Source: Gordius sp. MW1
Taxonomy: Eukaryota; Nematomorpha; Gordioida; Gordea; Gordiidae
NCBI GenBank assembly: GCA_964036665.1
Contig: OZ038526.1
Span: 22,382,001 to 22,446,000 of the forward strand
Direction of reading: 5' to 3'
DNA: 64,000 nt
Notes under the pieces: generated by a model
What the model saw: the letters and a program-made list of their open reading frames with translations, nothing else
Database searches by the model: none
What the model was told of the DNA's origin: nothing
Position numbers and translations under genes: made by a program
In this document: positions 12,581 to 23,439 of the stretch, in pieces
How positions within the stretch are numbered: position 1 is the stretch's first letter
Layout: each line of letters opens with the position of its first letter

Positions 12581-12722
12581 CATGGGCGTACCTCCCTTTA
12601 AATGCAAAAATTTGTTAAATTGAATATAATTATGGCTAAAATTTTAGACAACTATCATATTGCCACTCTCTAGATCATTATTGCCCCCTCCCCTTTAATT
12701 CCAATCTTGACTAGGCCCATGG
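12581..12722. mobile_element. MITE, GGGCGTAGCCAG family, degraded
   Basis: CATGGGCGTA on the left and TAGGCCCATGG on the right flank the family interior, including ATTATGGCTAAAATTTTAG and GATCATTATTGCCCCCTCCC. Confidence 0.6.
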
Positions 12723-13361
12723 CTCAACATCTTTTATAAATGTAATTTTTAGGCCATTTTTACAATTTATTTTACATTATAAATTTCTATAATATTTGTT
12801 TAATTGAAGTAAGTAATTAAAGTTAATCTAACACGCGTGGCCAGATTTATAATTTCCAGGTGTGGCCATCAAACTTAACGATTTCTGATATACATATAAA
12901 AATAATAAACTCATGGAAAGCCTAAAAAAATTATCCTGTCAAATTTTTGCTAAAATTGTTTGCATATTTATTCCTTTAAAGGAAGAAAATTTATATGATT
13001 TTGATATATTATACAAAATAAATATCATCATCAAAGATTAATTTAAAATTAACGAGAAAATTCTTAAAATTAGTAACAATATGATAGAGGGGTTGTGCCG
13101 GCATATTTTAAAGTGGTTCGTATTAAAAAGCTTATCTTTTGATGGCGTATAAAACAATATTATAAAATGGGTATTGAACCCAAAGATATTGTTTGATAAT
13201 TCAAATACTTAGTCTCAGACAATAGGTATGGAATTCCAGGTTTCAAAAGCAAATGCAAAATTATTTGAAATCAATTGCATTCAATCATTGATTGTAAGTC
13301 AGCTGAGATGTGCTTTACAATGTCACAATTTAAAAAAACTTTGATGTATTTGTAGTTTAAA
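12723..13361. other. AT-rich intergenic stretch
   Basis: No supported gene or repeat is seen. Confidence 0.4.
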
Positions 13362-13506
13362 CAGTGGCGTAGCTAGCCTTTTTGCCTTGGGGGGCTGAGC
13401 GGGTCAAGCCACGGGGGGGGGGACAAAAAAAATTTTAACTACAAAAACTTAAAAATTAAAAAATGTTTTGCCCCCCCCCAATCCAAAACCTGGATATGAC
13501 CATGGG
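13362..13506. mobile_element. MITE, GGGCGTAGCCAG family, degraded ends
   Basis: It begins AGTGGCGTAGCTAG, has long G and C runs, and ends CCTGGATATGACCATGGG. It resembles the copy at 61132-61259. Confidence 0.6.
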
Positions 13507-13790
13507 TCAAGCGTATAGTTGTTATTGCTAAGTAGCTTCAACTAAAAACGCGAGCACGAACACTAGCTGTTTAATAAGCTAGTTTAGCACAATGAGTGCT
13601 AGCTGTTCGGTGCAATAGTTTTAACAGTAGCATTTAAAAATGCTCGAGAGGTTAGTCGAAGCAGCCAAATCTGTTATAAAATTTAGCAGAAGCTCGAGCA
13701 GTAAATTCGAGCAGATAGTAGATTGAATTGCTATTTGCTATAATTAAAATTTTAATCATATTTTATATCATAAATAAATTAAGAACTTTG

Positions 13791-14106
13791 CCCTCCCCCC
13801 TTATTTTTTACCCTCTTTCTCACCCGGGGGGAGAAGTGATTTCCTACCCCCCCCCCTTATTTTTACTCTCTTTCTTACCAGGGGGAAAGGGGGTGATTTC
13901 CCCCCCCCCGTATTTTTTACTCTTTTTCTTACCAGGGGGAGGGGGTGAATTGGCCCCCCCCCTTATTTTTTACTCTCTTTCTTACCAGGGGGGAGGGGGG
14001 TGAATTGCCCCCCCCCTTTTTTTACCCCCCTTATTTTTTACCCTCTTTCTGACCAGGGGGAAGGGGTCATTTGCCCCCCCCCCTTATTTTTTACTCTCTT
14101 TCTAAT
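13791..14106. repeat. Minisatellite array, left arm of the foldback element
   Basis: About five units of roughly 58-65 bp: TTATTTTTTACTCTCTTTCT, then ACCAGGGGG-type sequence, GGTGAATTGCC or TGATTTCC, and a C-run. The array continues after the hAT insertion, at 15198-15380. Confidence 0.8.
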
Positions 14107-15197
14107 TAGAGGCCTGCATCCTAAGCTCGCCCCGCAGGCCGTGCCTAAAATAGAGCAATAAAAAAGTGCGGGCCGGGCCTGGGTTTTGATAAGTGAAAAA
14201 ATCTGAATTTATTTAACTTTTTACTATAATTTTATTATAGAAACAAAAAATTAATAAAAATCTGGTGGAATTTAAAAATCCTTATATTAAAAAGTTTGTA
14301 AATGATGTAGGATAAAATAATCAGTTTTTATCCGGCAAAGATTTAATAGAAAATGAAGGCTTTCCAAAAAAATATATCATGCTATTAACGTTCACCTTAT
14401 GAAATGGCAAGCTTCGCGTTAGAAGCGGATAAGACACCAACACTCAATATTACCCTTTTATATAATACCAAATTTGTTTCCATCTTCTACGTGTACTGTC
14501 TTAGAGATCTATTAATTGAAGTCAAGAGCCAAAACTCCTAATTTTAAAGTTAAATATCGATATTTATCATAAAATATCACCTTTTTTGTTCCTAAGTTTC
14601 GCACGTTAAAAATGCTACCCGATGAAAGTAGCTTCGTAAAAACTACATTAAAAGAATTTTTAAAAATGTATATCTCTGTTTGGGAAGATGATGAAACGGG
14701 AAAGCTTCAAAATTTCAACTAAGTTGATACTTATCTTAAATTAAATCTAAAACCTAAAGATGTAGATGTAATAATATGGTGAAAAGAACACCACCACCAA
14801 CTTACGCTACCACTACCAAACTTAACAAAATTAGCTATTCAGTTTTTGTTAATTCCAGCCACTAGTGCTACGAGTGAATGCACATTCAATAAGGCAAGTC
14901 GCCTTAAAGAGCCGAGAAGAACGAAATTATTGCCTGATAGAACTGATAGTCTCATATTTTTAAATCACAATATAGCATATAATTTTTGATTAAAACCGCT
15001 TTATGTTATATTTTTTTAAAAATACAATTATTTTTATACTAATAAATAATTTTAAACAACGTAGATTTTTTTTACTCGTGCGGGCCAGATGCGGCGCAAT
15101 TTGTGCGTTTTTTTTGCGGGCCGAGTGCGGGCCAAAAAAATAATATTTGTGTGGGGGCCGGGCCTGAACCTAAAATTTCGGCCCATGCAGACCTCTA
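14107..15197 (+). mobile_element. hAT transposon remnant
   Basis: The ends TAGAGGCCTGCAT and ATGCAGACCTCTA are inverted repeats typical of hAT elements. GC-rich subterminal blocks with GCGGGCCGGGCCTG-like sequence lie just inside both ends (14130-14185, 15080-15165). The decayed transposase is described separately. It interrupts the minisatellite of the foldback element, so it is younger than that element. I could not find an exact 8-bp target duplication. Confidence 0.8.
14612..14989 (+). pseudogene. hAT transposase, C-terminal dimerisation region, decayed
   Basis: The conserved hAT C-terminal block is clear: LAIQFLLIPATSATSECTF, then NKASRLKEPRRTKLL and LIFLNHNI. It corresponds to the usual L-x-IPATSxxSER-x-FS-x-AG region and the following RR-x-x-L and FLN motifs. 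Here ER is EC and AG is AS. Upstream are YISVWEDDETG and stop codons (around 14722 and 14780), and no N-terminal zinc finger or catalytic domain could be read. It is a broken copy and cannot make active transposase. Confidence 0.8.
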
Positions 15198-16339
15198 GGG
15201 TGAATTGCCCCCCCCCCTTTTTACTACCCTCTTTCACACCCAGGGGGGAGGGTGATTTGCCCCCCCCCCTATTTTTTACTCTCTTACACCAGGGGGGAGG
15301 GACTGTGATTTGATCCCCCCCCTTTTTTAAAACCCTCTTTCTCATCCGGTAGGGGGTGTGATTTGCCCCCCACCCTTATTTTCTTCTTTTACCTGGCCCC
15401 GGGTGAGAAAGAGAGTAAAAAATAAGGGGGGAGGGCAAATCACCCCCTTCCCCCTGGTAAGAAATAGAATAATAAATAAGGGGATGGGGCAAATCACCCC
15501 CCTCCCCCCCCCCCCCCGGGTGAGAAAGAGGGTATAAAATAGGGGAAGGAGCAAATCACTCCCTTCCCCCCTGGTAAGAAAGACTGTAAAAAATAAGGGG
15601 GGGGGGGGCAAATCACTTCTCCCCCCGGGTGAGAAAGAGGGTAAAAAATAAGGGGGAGGGCAATGTTCTTAATTTATTTATCTATGTATATAAAAAAATC
15701 TAAGTCCCTTATTTTTGAACGCTAATAACTTTTAGAGTTCTCAACCGATTGCCACCAAATTTGGCCAGATTATTGCCTTAGCATTGTAGATGGTTTATAG
15801 ATACTTTTTATCAACCTGCGACAGCGGGAACCCAGTTTTTTGGTAGTCTATGCTGCCATCTAGCAGAATATTTATACTACATTTTTTGTACTTATTTATC
15901 GTTATAATGCTACTTATTGTCTTAAACTTTTTTCCACTATTGGTTTGTCATTTGTGTCTCAATTTTTTACTCAACTACGGCCGTTTTTTCCACAATATAT
16001 AAAGCTGTAACAAATAAATATTATCGGTACCGTAAAACATCACCATTTTCTTAAATAAATATAACGCTCGCTTCCCACGTTTCGTGCTTTTTCGCTATTT
16101 TTATGAAGTTCGGTAATTAATTATATATAACTACCAAAGATTCACATATCTATATATATAAAAATCTAAGTCCCTTTTTTTGAACGCTCATAACTTTTAG
16201 AGTTCTCAACCGATTGCCACCAAATTTGGCCAGATTTGCCTTAACTTTGTAGATGGTTTATATATCCTTTTTATCGACCTGCGACAGCATTAACCCTGTT
16301 TTTTGGTAGTCTTTACCGCACTCTAGCTGATTATTTATA

Positions 16340-16682
16340 CCTGACTGGACCTTTCACGGGGAAAGATATCTTCATACCAAGGATCCCTTTAATTCCAACA
16401 GATATGCCCTTTGAATTTAAAAGATTGCAATTTCCTTTCAAACTCGCATTTGCTATAACCATTAACAAAGCTCAAGGCCAGTCCCTTGCAATTTGTGGAT
16501 CAATTTAGAAACAGATTGTTTCGCACATGGACAATCATATGTTGCATGTTCGCGCGTGGGCAATCAACTTAATCTCTATATCTACCCAGAAAAGAACATT
16601 ACCCAAAATATTGTCTACCCCAAGCATTTTAGAAATTTCTTCCTTTCTAACCCCGCGTTCGTGATGACGCGCGAAGCGAAGT
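16340..16682 (+). pseudogene. Helitron helicase, C-terminal end, frameshifted
   Basis: The reading gives TGPFTGKDIFIPRIPLIP, then PFEFKRLQFPFKLAFA and INKAQGQSLAICG. After a frameshift near 16490 it continues LETDCFAHGQSYVACSRVG and NIVYPKHF. These are the C-terminal motifs of the Pif1-like helicase of animal Helitrons (INKAQGQ, YVACSRVG). The Rep nuclease and most of the helicase are missing. It follows the Helitron 5' end by under 200 bp, so this copy is an internal-deletion derivative. Confidence 0.85.
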
Positions 16683-17085
16683 GAATTTTTGTGCTAATTT
16701 ATCAAACATTTCACTATTTTTCTTAATATCTTATATTCATCGTGAATTTTATCATATATCAGGAAAATAAAGATTGTAAATATGAGGTGTTCATAGTGAT
16801 ACCGCAGACGATTATTTTCGCCCGCGGCAAAAAGCAAGGTACAAATCATTTTTTACTTTTCGCGCAATGGTTAAAAAATTATTTTCGTTCGCTTTTTGCC
16901 GCTGGCGAAAATAATCGTCTGCGGTTTCACTATGAACCCCTCATATTTACAATTGTTATTTTCGTGATATATAATAAAATTCACGATGAATATAAGATAT
17001 TAAGAAAAATAATGAAAAGTTTGATAAATTAGCACAAAAATTCACTTCGCTTTTTTTCGCTTCGCGCGTCATCACGAACGCGCGC
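16651..17085. repeat. Palindrome with about 190-bp arms around the Helitron helicase end
   Basis: From 16651 (CGCGTTCGTGATGACGCGC) to about 16838 the sequence recurs inverted at about 16889-17085, ending GCGCGTCATCACGAACGCG. Shared inner blocks include CCGCAGACGATTATTTTCGC and TCATCGTGAATTTTAT. The left arm includes the last codons of the helicase, so the arm includes former coding sequence. The spacer is about 50 bp. Confidence 0.85.
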
Positions 17086-17849
17086 GGCCTAAGGCAGAAG
17101 TTAAGCTGCGAAGCATCTCTTACCCGAACCTACAGCCATCTTTATAACGCCTCACTACTTTTCTGCGTGAATAATTAATGTTAGTGTTATTTCTATTTAT
17201 CCACTCATAAATTTTAGCAATTACCATTAAAGCCCATTGATTTTACTCGCGTACACCTTTTAAATTCTATAATTTTATATTTCTTTTAGCATTTCTCCCC
17301 TTTTTATTACGCCAGAGTATTATAACTAAATTTGACTAGACATTTACAAGAAGCTATAATACTCTACGTGTATTACCTTATTCTTCATAAGACCTATAAT
17401 TGATTTACCCTTTATCCATCAACTTTCTCTTGCAGGTTTTATTTTACTATTTACATCATTTTTTACATTATACTTTCAGCCAAAATCTTCATACAGCTCT
17501 TTATTACCCATACATTATTATAAGCTTTTTATATTTTAATGCCTAAATACTCTTATGAATTATTAATAAATATTTTATATCGCTCTTAAATAAATATTAT
17601 GGATATTTATTTGCATTAGCATTCGGACCTTTCACAATATAAATTAATTCATATATGACCACATTTTAGATATATTAATAGGTTATACTTATTTAACCAC
17701 TTAAGGGCTGAGTCATAGCAACGCTTGGCCGGGCACAGCTATTGATATATAATATGATTAAAATTTTAATTATAGCAAATAGCATTTCAATCTACTATCT
17801 GCTCGAATTTACTGCTCGAGCTTCTGCTAAATTTTTTAACAGATTTGGC

Positions 17850-18951
17850 ATTTATAACAGGATAACAGTGAGAACATTAAAGAGCCTTTTTTAAGGCTAG
17901 ATCCTCCAAAGGCGTAATTATAACATAAAATAAAAATTAATTATGAAATTAAAGTTCATTTGAGAATTAGTATTTAGAAGTTATGGCTCCTGATGATATT
18001 ATAGATATATTTGCACAACCCCCTCCCCTCTTTATACCACCTAAAAATTAAAATGAAGTAATAAGTTTAACGGCTAAATGAACCTTAAAAATATTCTGAC
18101 AAAATTAAATAAATCAAAATTTTACTTAATAATTTTAGATTAAATTAGAGCTTGTGTATATTTTGTTGAATTCAATGGCACACCAAAAGGATTTTTTTGA
18201 GGATTTTTATCCCTTTAAAGGTTTGATGCCTTAACAATTTTCTATAAAATTCAAGAATTTGTTATAAATACTAGTTTATCAAACTTTTGATGGGATATAA
18301 CTAATAAAGGAGAAAAAATGGTGTACAAACTATTTTTTGGAGAATCATTGGCTTTATATGTGCATGTGGTACATAAAAATATGCAAGATATGTTAAACAA
18401 TAAGCATGTGAGATAGCCAATGAAATTGAAACCAGGATGGAATTTTCGTAAATTTAATGATATTTTAATATATTTTGAAAGTGTTAAAAAATTTAAGACA
18501 AGTTTAAAAGCCCAGATAATTTTTCATTAAATATTAAAATTAGTTTTTTAATAATAGTTCATTACGCCTTTTACTCGATGCAACAAACGAATTTATAATA
18601 TTATCCGGGGGAATAACATTTATAAAGTCATGTCATGTTCTAAGCTCAGTAAAACTAAGGAAGATAACCTATCTTGTCCAATTGGAACGAAGATAGTTTT
18701 AATCCATTTTAGCAATGAGAACGATCCTTCGCATGAAATTATTTTAATCAAAATAATAAAATTTGGAAACACTATCGAGGGCAAAATTTTAATAGTGAAA
18801 GATATGATTGCATTTTATTTTATTCCAAGTAAATTATATATATTTCATAATATTTTTCCATTATTATTTCGGCATCTTGCAGTTTTAATTTATAATGGTT
18901 AATTACTTTTTATAAAAGAGATTTATCGCAAAAAAAGGGGATTTAAGCCTT
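17850..18951. other. AT-rich intergenic stretch
   Basis: No supported gene or repeat is seen. An open frame at 18630-18902 has no recognisable motif and biased AT composition. Confidence 0.4.
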
Positions 18952-19116
18952 CCATGGGCCTAGCCAAGAGGGGGGGGGCAGGGAGGAGCTGCCGCCCCCT
19001 CTAAACCCAAGTATTTGTTAAAATTTATTAAAATTATGGCTGAAATTTGAAAAAATAGTCATTTTGTCCCTTCCTAGATCATTATTATCCCTCTCTAAAT
19101 GCTGGCTACACCCATG
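18952..19116. mobile_element. MITE, GGGCGTAGCCAG family, both ends present
   Basis: It runs from CCATGGGCCTAGCCAAG to GCTGGCTACACCCATG, with a G-run and GCTGCCGCCCCCTC near the left end and ATCATTATTATCCC near the right. Confidence 0.75.
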
Positions 19117-19517
19117 AAACCTTCTAAACAACCTATATAAATTACAATTAATTTCCGAAAATCTTATCTTTAATTCTGCTATTATTCTATCGCTGATAGT
19201 ATAATATAAATCGATTTTGAAATCAATTAATGAATTGGTAGAATCAAAAGAGTAAAAAGTGTCATACTTTTTTGGTTTTTTAATACGCCTAGAAGGTATT
19301 AAATTAAAAATTGAAGCTAAATCTTTCGCCTTATTATCAAGAATTTGATATGATCCGCATTTCTAATATTATTAAAGTTAATATTAGCCTATTAACCGTT
19401 GAAATTGCATTTATTAAACAAATATTTTGGCTTTATATTATTTTTAAAATTTATATTCAAAAACAATTAATTATAATCTCCATAGTTTTTTTTAATTAAG
19501 ATAAAATAAAAAAATGG

Positions 19518-19652
19518 CTTATGGGGCTCAGGGGCCCAAGATTTTTTCCTTGGGGGGGGGGGGGGAGGGAAGGGGGGTCCCATTGGGCCGGTTATCGCTC
19601 TTTGGGGGGAGGGGGGCGGGCCCCGTGGACCCTCCATAGCTAGGTCACTGGT
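19518..19652. repeat. G-rich degenerate MITE of the GGGCGTAGCCAG type
   Basis: G-runs and CCTCCATAGCTAGGTCACTGG suggest a decayed member of the same family. Assignment is weak. Confidence 0.3.
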
Positions 19653-19989
19653 TTTAAAGGAACGATCTTGATTTTAAAAAAGGATAATACTCGTTAAAAA
19701 GCAGCCGAACTTCGAGAAATTTTCTTAAATCACGGTAAAATTCGTTTAAATATAGAACATTTTTAGCTAATCAAGTAGTTGTTAAACTTCAAATTTGATA
19801 TCATTAAGCCAACGTTTCAATGATGTGAACCCAAACTGTTCCCCACGGCTGGATTTTCCTGCTACTTGTAATTTTAAAGAGTTACGATGGTTTTACGGGA
19901 AGCTTATTAAAAACAATCCTTAACTTATAACACTTCGTTCTTGGTCCAAGTGGCACTATTCTATAAAGACGGAGGTTTATGTTAATCCA

Positions 19990-20790
19990 GCTGCTTAATT
20001 CTCAAGCTTTCATCTCTTCCTATAAATCTGTCCATGACTTAATCAACATGCTTACATCACCATGAAATAACCTTACTATTGAGCTGGATCTAGATTTCTG
20101 GTCCGCCAACATCAATCCAAAAATCCCATTTCTTATAGCTTCAAGATAAAAATTGATGCCTATCTCGTAATGCTCTCCGTTGATCATCTCTTATCGAGCA
20201 GCGATGCGCGCCACCATGTCAACGTAAAATCTTTTTTTGTAAATGGTGTAATAATCTTAATTTACCTTCTGTATTAATCTTTAAGGATCCGCAGCTCTCA
20301 ATATTCTACAAAACTTAGACTCAGATAATCTTACTCCAAACCTTTATCCTGCCATAGATGCTTCCTACGGGTGGACATGTAATAAAAGCCTTTTTTAAAC
20401 TACCTATAGAACAAATAAAAATTAAGGCACAGCAAAATTAATTACTCATCTAGGCTGCCTTTTAAAAAAAGCATCGTCCTACCGATCGTCTTCGGACCTT
20501 AAATTGGAAGTAGGAATGCGGTTCGACCACTTGACTCTCATCAACTTGGAAAATTGTCGATCTCTCAAATGAGAATTACCCTGAAGACATTTTTGCCCCC
20601 TCCAACCAATAAACGCTATAACTGTCACAGACGACGAAGATGGCCAACTTCAGGCCCTTCTTCCAGCTAACATATTTACCCTAATTGCCACCACGTGTTC
20701 AGAGATTTTTGGATTAGGCGCGAATAGAATTTTCAAAGAGATCAGCGGGCATTGCTTGATCTCATATTCCTTTAACCTTTTGCTTAAATA
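19990..20790 (+). pseudogene. Relic of the non-LTR family with restriction-like C-terminus
   Basis: With several frame changes it parallels the C-terminal half of the copy at 53153-54163. LLSSSDARHHVNVKS matches LLSSCDARQHFNLKS, and SGPPTSIQK matches the region around the SGLMLEDPE block. Traces of the PSVLEP and LPANIFxPI regions follow. It is badly eroded and has no intact motif. It ends upstream of ISCA1. Confidence 0.5.
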
Positions 20791-21055
20791 AAATTGTCAT
20801 CCCAATTGCTAAATTTATTAATCCCTGGCCGATGGCTAATCTCGAGGATGATACTTGCGATACCTTGCTCTATTTTTGTATGGTATTTTTATATTTTATA
20901 TCCTCTTATAATATTTATAAGTTCAAATGAAATTGAATTGTTTAACAAATGTTCTTCGCAAATGCAAAATGTGACGAATAGAAGTGTATAACGCGGTTGA
21001 CAGCTGGCAGCAAATAAGATATTATGTAACACAGCAAGTCTATAAATAAAATTAT

Positions 21056-21571
21056 ATGTCTGGAATATCGGTTACTGTTAAAGCATTAGGAGCTAATAGA
21101 ATTGTTCGGAAGGCAGCTTTAACTTTAGTAAGCTTTATAATTACAGTTGTTTAATTATTAAGACTCAAAATGCCGTTTCTAGAGTGAAGGATTTATTAAC
21201 GAAAAATCCCACAGCAGTAATATTTATTTATAACAATCTTCAAAATTTACTTTTTAAAATTATCTCGATATTAAGGTTGGTTTGCGCATCGGTGTTAAAC
21301 AAAAGGGTTGTAGTGGATTAGCTTATTATTTGGAGTACGCTAATCAAAAAAATAAATTAGATGAAGAAGTTGTACAAGATGGTAAGCTAAAATATAAAAT
21401 CTGCTATAATTTTATGACATAGGTGTGAAAATATTTATAGATCGTAAAGCGCAATTGAGTATTTTAGGAACAGAAATGGATTTTGTTAAATCACCTTTAA
21501 CCAGTGAATTTGTATTTAGTAATCCTAATATTAAAGGAACATGTGGATGTGGAGAAAGTTTTATGTTATGA
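21056..21571 (+). CDS. ISCA1: ISCA1, mitochondrial iron-sulfur cluster assembly 1 homologue (4 exons)
   Basis: A-type Fe-S scaffold or carrier of the mitochondrial ISC pathway, needed with ISCA2 and IBA57 for [4Fe-4S] cluster insertion. Exons are 21056-21127, 21163-21216, 21276-21381 and 21423-21571, joined by introns of 35, 59 and 41 bp, all GT-AG. The product is 126 residues; the human protein is 129. The three cluster-binding cysteines are present: C54 in GVKQKGCSGL, and C118 and C120 in TCGCGESF. EEVVQDGVKIFID, LLGTEMD-like ILGTEMDFV and SEFVFSNPNIKG are family signatures. The basic N-terminus (residues 1-24) fits a mitochondrial targeting peptide. The start is the ATG directly upstream of that peptide. 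It ends 219 bp from the convergent GDPD gene. The call is firm; the exon joins are read from the sequence, not from RNA. Confidence 0.93.
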
Positions 21572-21790
21572 CCCATTTTATTGTAAATTTGTTAAAAGTG
21601 TTGCAACTTATAAAATATGTACTTTGAATGTTACAGAAGCGATTTTTAGATTATTTATTGACAGGTTTCATAATACATGTACACATTTATTCTCTTATGT
21701 GTTACATTTTAATAATAATATATTAATTGCTAAAACATGAGGTTTTGTGATTAAAACAACAGCATATTTAAAAAATACAAATTTGTAAAA

Positions 21791-23171
21791 TTATGCCAAT
21801 TTATTGAGATATTCATTTAATTTGGTAGGACAATCTGTCATAACTCCTGCAACTTTCAATTTTTTAAATGCAAATTCAAAATCAATTTCTTCATTTAGTG
21901 TCCACAAAAATGTCTGTTTTAATAATATATATATATAATTAATAAAAAATTCACAAAATTATAAAATTCAATATAATTTAAAAAAATATAGTTTTTTTAA
22001 TTGTTGCTTTATAAGATATAAATTAATTAGTTGTTTTGCATAAAACTAAGATTAACCTGAATTCCACGTTTTTCCAAATGTTTAATGAATGATTTCTTTA
22101 ATAAAAATCTAAAAGATTCATAAACTTGGTAATAAATTATCATGACATACTTATCAGCAAGAAAATAAAGAATTTTTTTTGATTTAGGCAAGGGTTCAGG
22201 TCGAGATATTCTATAAAACAATCATGAAAATTAGAATAAAGGCATTTGTTACTTTAAAAGTGCACTAGGTACAGGTATTTCTAAAAAAGATTCTTTTAGG
22301 GGGACAAATGGTAATAATCCAGTGTAATATAGAATGACCAATAGCGAAACTCGTGTCAAAGAAAAATAAAGTGGAATATTTTTATCCTTTTTAAAATAAT
22401 ATAAATAAATCTAAAATAAACTGTTTTCCAGCATTGATTCTCTATACAGTCCAAGAATGATCCCCAAACTGTTATGTGTTCTCTTTTATAAGTTCTTATC
22501 AAATGTGCAACCTATTATTTCAATTAATAGAAATTTTTTTGAAAATACCTTGGTTATTAGCTCACAATTATTAACTTTTATGTCAATATTAATTGGAGTA
22601 TTAGGAAAATGTTTGAATATGTCTTCGAGTAAAGGAATTTGAATTATTTGATCAGTAGACAATTGAGAGTTTGCTTTATTATTTGCATTAGTAATTGGTA
22701 AGAGCGATGGAAGTTCCTGAATTTAAATGATAATTAATTAACTTTATCTTTTTAATGATTAGATCAAAATAATATTGAACTTTACTTTGTAGTTTGTATT
22801 AGCAACTCTTACTGAAACACCGGTGAGACTTTTTAGATTGTCATCGTGGACTACAACTACATTACCATCAAGTGTTAGATGACAGTCTAATTCCAACATG
22901 TCTGCACCTGTTAAAATTGACCTTGTTGAGTAACAAAAGCCTTTTTTTTTAATTTTGATAACAATTACCTTTGGAAAGCTTCAAGTGTGTTTTCTACATT
23001 TTCAAATGCTCCTATAAGCTTTACTAAAGAAAAGGTAATTTTATAAGTACCTCCACGATGACAAATATTTCTGCATTTGAATAAAAGTTTCTTTTTCTTA
23101 AAAATGAAATGAGGGTATTTAAAAAGCAGTAAAGATGTTGCTACATAACAACCCAAAATTAAAGCAATCAT
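21791..23171 (-). CDS. GDPD1-like glycerophosphodiester phosphodiesterase (about 9 exons)
   Basis: Membrane-bound enzyme of the GDPD1/GDPD3 (GDE4/GDE7) type, which hydrolyses lysophospholipids or glycerophosphodiesters. Exons read on the minus strand: 23171-23051, 23011-22969, an unresolved piece near 22940, 22907-22786, 22716-22549, 22511-22422, 22386-22253, 22210-22057 and 21913-21791. Most introns are 35-70 bp, the last 143 bp. An N-terminal hydrophobic helix (LILGCYVATSLLLFKYP) precedes the catalytic barrel. NICHRGG, FENVENTLEAFQ and ADMLELDCHLT carry the His, Glu and Asp active-site residues, then VVVVHDDNL with the second His. TPINIDIKVNN, the hydrophobic LVILYYTGLLPFVPLKE, KRGIQ and VAGVMTDCPTKL follow the family order to the stop. 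The join between exons 2 and 4 is off by one base and cannot be closed cleanly; this may be a sequence error or a break. Confidence 0.88.
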
Positions 23172-23439
23172 ATGTTAAAAATCATCTGTTACTCAGATAG
23201 GAGTGAAAATATCAAAATAAGGTAAAGATCTTTTAGATAAAGATGCAGAAAATTTAGATATGCAATAAAACCGAATAACCTAAACATTTTAAATTTAATA
23301 TTAAAAACAGTCTGGAAAGTACTTAGATATAAAGTTTTATTCATAAATATAGGATTTGTAAGGTTTTTCTTTGTTATTGCACTTCTTGACTCTCTTGTGG
23401 GAAAGAAAGTGATCAATCATAGCTAGAACGCTCTTCGCT

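Larger units (their letters stand above)
15681..17742 (+). mobile_element. Helitron, internally rearranged and non-autonomous
   Basis: It starts TCTATGTATATAAAA, the family's typical TC start, and ends GGCCGGGCACAGCTAT, close to the usual hairpin plus CTRR end. It sits between A (15680) and T (17743), the normal Helitron target. A second 5' end, TCTATATATATAAAAATCTA, lies at 16149, so two Helitron starts occur in tandem, each followed by the same AAGTCCC block and the same GAACGCT and CCGATTGCCACCAA sequence. A helicase relic (16340-16682) and a large palindrome (16651-17085) follow. Confidence 0.75.
13664..17849. mobile_element. Foldback element with minisatellite arms, invaded by a hAT and a Helitron
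   Basis: The sequence 13664-13800 recurs inverted on the right, split between 15650-15680 and 17743-17849, with only a few mismatches. The arms hold tandem units of about 58-65 bp containing TTATTTTTTACTCTCTTTCT plus a C-run and a G-rich block. They lie at 13791-14106 and 15198-15380 (one orientation) and 15395-15660 (the other), with the centre near 15393. Removing the hAT (14107-15197) and the Helitron (15681-17742) leaves a palindromic element of about 1 kb. The right arm joins base for base (ATTTATTTA then TGATAT) once the Helitron is removed. No coding sequence of its own is seen. Confidence 0.75.

Noticed and set aside
13728-14003. Open frames with Pro/Gly-rich products in the minisatellite
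   Set aside because: They arise from the tandem C/G-rich units and have no protein-like composition.
15052-15611. Two minus-strand open frames with repeated PPPLFFT-type peptides
   Set aside because: Same cause: translation of the minisatellite array and hAT end.
16742-17032. 96-codon plus-strand frame
   Set aside because: It lies wholly inside the palindrome and has no protein motif.
23189-23416. 75-codon minus-strand frame upstream of the GDPD gene
   Set aside because: No family motif, and the GDPD N-terminus is complete at 23171 with its own membrane helix.
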